Source: Alistipes sp. (GTDB lineage Bacteria; Bacteroidota; Bacteroidia; Bacteroidales; Rikenellaceae). From it: a DNA stretch of 64,000 bases. Below are positions 63,886-64,000 of this stretch, piece after piece (the stretch's first letter is position 1; every line of letters begins with the position of its first letter). The notes below the pieces were generated by a model that saw nothing but the letters and a program-made list of their open reading frames with translations, had not been told where the DNA came from and did not search any database. Made by a program: the position numbers and the translations under genes. The stretch covers positions 1 through 64,000 of the forward strand of contig JAFQFV010000008.1 of NCBI GenBank assembly GCA_017398555.1, given 5' to 3'.

Positions 63886-64000
63886 ATGCTCAATTCTGAC
63901 CTCATAAAAGCTACAGCAAGTGCTATCGGTTTCGATATGTGCGGTGTTGTTCGATGCCAAAAATTCGCTGCCGAGGGAGAGTTTCTCAAGCAGTGGATTG
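63886..64000 (+). CDS. queG: epoxyqueuosine reductase, N-terminal part (runs off the window)
   Basis: Only the first 38 codons are present. L-I-K-A-T-A-S-A-I-G-F-D-M-C-G-V-V-R and E-G-E-F-L-K-Q-W-I match the very start of QueG, the cobalamin and iron-sulfur enzyme making queuosine in tRNA. The catalytic parts lie beyond the right edge, so the call rests on this N-terminal pattern alone. Confidence 0.75.
   Translation, partial: MLNSDLIKATASAIGFDMCGVVRCQKFAAEGEFLKQWI

Overview
The window comes from a Bacteroidota genome, most likely order Bacteroidales (Rikenellaceae/Alistipes-like is possible, but I cannot fix the genus). The grounds are: promoters of the TAnnTTTG (-7) / TTG (-33) type in front of most transcription units, a SusC/SusD pair, many MKK...C lipoproteins with fimbrillin-like N-termini, BACON-like and GLUG-like surface modules, a Clostripain-type protease, LytS/LytTR regulation, GH109, and few recognisable Shine-Dalgarno sites. 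Most of the window is ordinary chromosome of medium GC. One restriction-modification gene next to a tRNA is clearly AT-richer.

Layout. 1-404: tandem minus-strand promoters and a boxA-like leader, which looks like the upstream region of an rRNA operon lying left of the window. 627-4124: a large GLUG-repeat lipoprotein preceded by a 44-residue EAGFA peptide. 4319-11750: a Sel1-repeat protein, a TonB-C-domain protein, a metallo-beta-lactamase (MBL) lipoprotein, a PHP protein overlapping an EptA-type transferase, and a DUF2147 protein. 11816-25143 (minus): a polysaccharide-utilisation-like operon reading SusC, SusD, a two-domain surface lipoprotein, an EAGFA peptide, a one-domain surface lipoprotein and three tandem ComEC-like MBL proteins, with an AraC regulator behind it. 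It contains no glycoside hydrolase and is my best candidate for an undescribed system. 26475-35164: a small XRE regulator, M16 protease, glgB, ruvC, an orphan HicB-like gene and a modular lipoprotein. 35438-39784 (minus): an SSS transporter, an FAD oxidoreductase and two unknown proteins, three of the four overlapping. 39951-50428: clostripain, DUF4919, dapA, ligA, an acidic protein, fabI, plsY and an acyl-CoA ligase. 50490-55488: LytS/LytTR, GH109, a lone HSDR_N protein and a degenerate GH2-like protein. 55619-58377: tRNA-Lys with a 2.66 kb element inserted at its 3' end, carrying a single-chain nuclease-methylase-specificity protein. 58469-64000: tRNA-His, an esterase, sdaA-NifX-DUF4405-rubredoxin, a second acyl-CoA ligase and the start of queG.

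Three themes run across the genes. First, nine-G homopolymers sit in the spacers of two promoters and inside susC, as expected for phase variation. Second, a family of roughly 125-bp palindromic elements (at least seven units in four intergenic gaps) shares end repeats and hairpin tips, and two copies 26 kb apart differ at only two bases. Third, a family of tiny peptides with the motif Y-x-S-P-x-L-x7-E-A-G-F-A-x-S immediately precedes surface lipoprotein genes in two places. All calls come from reading the sequence; no database search was run.
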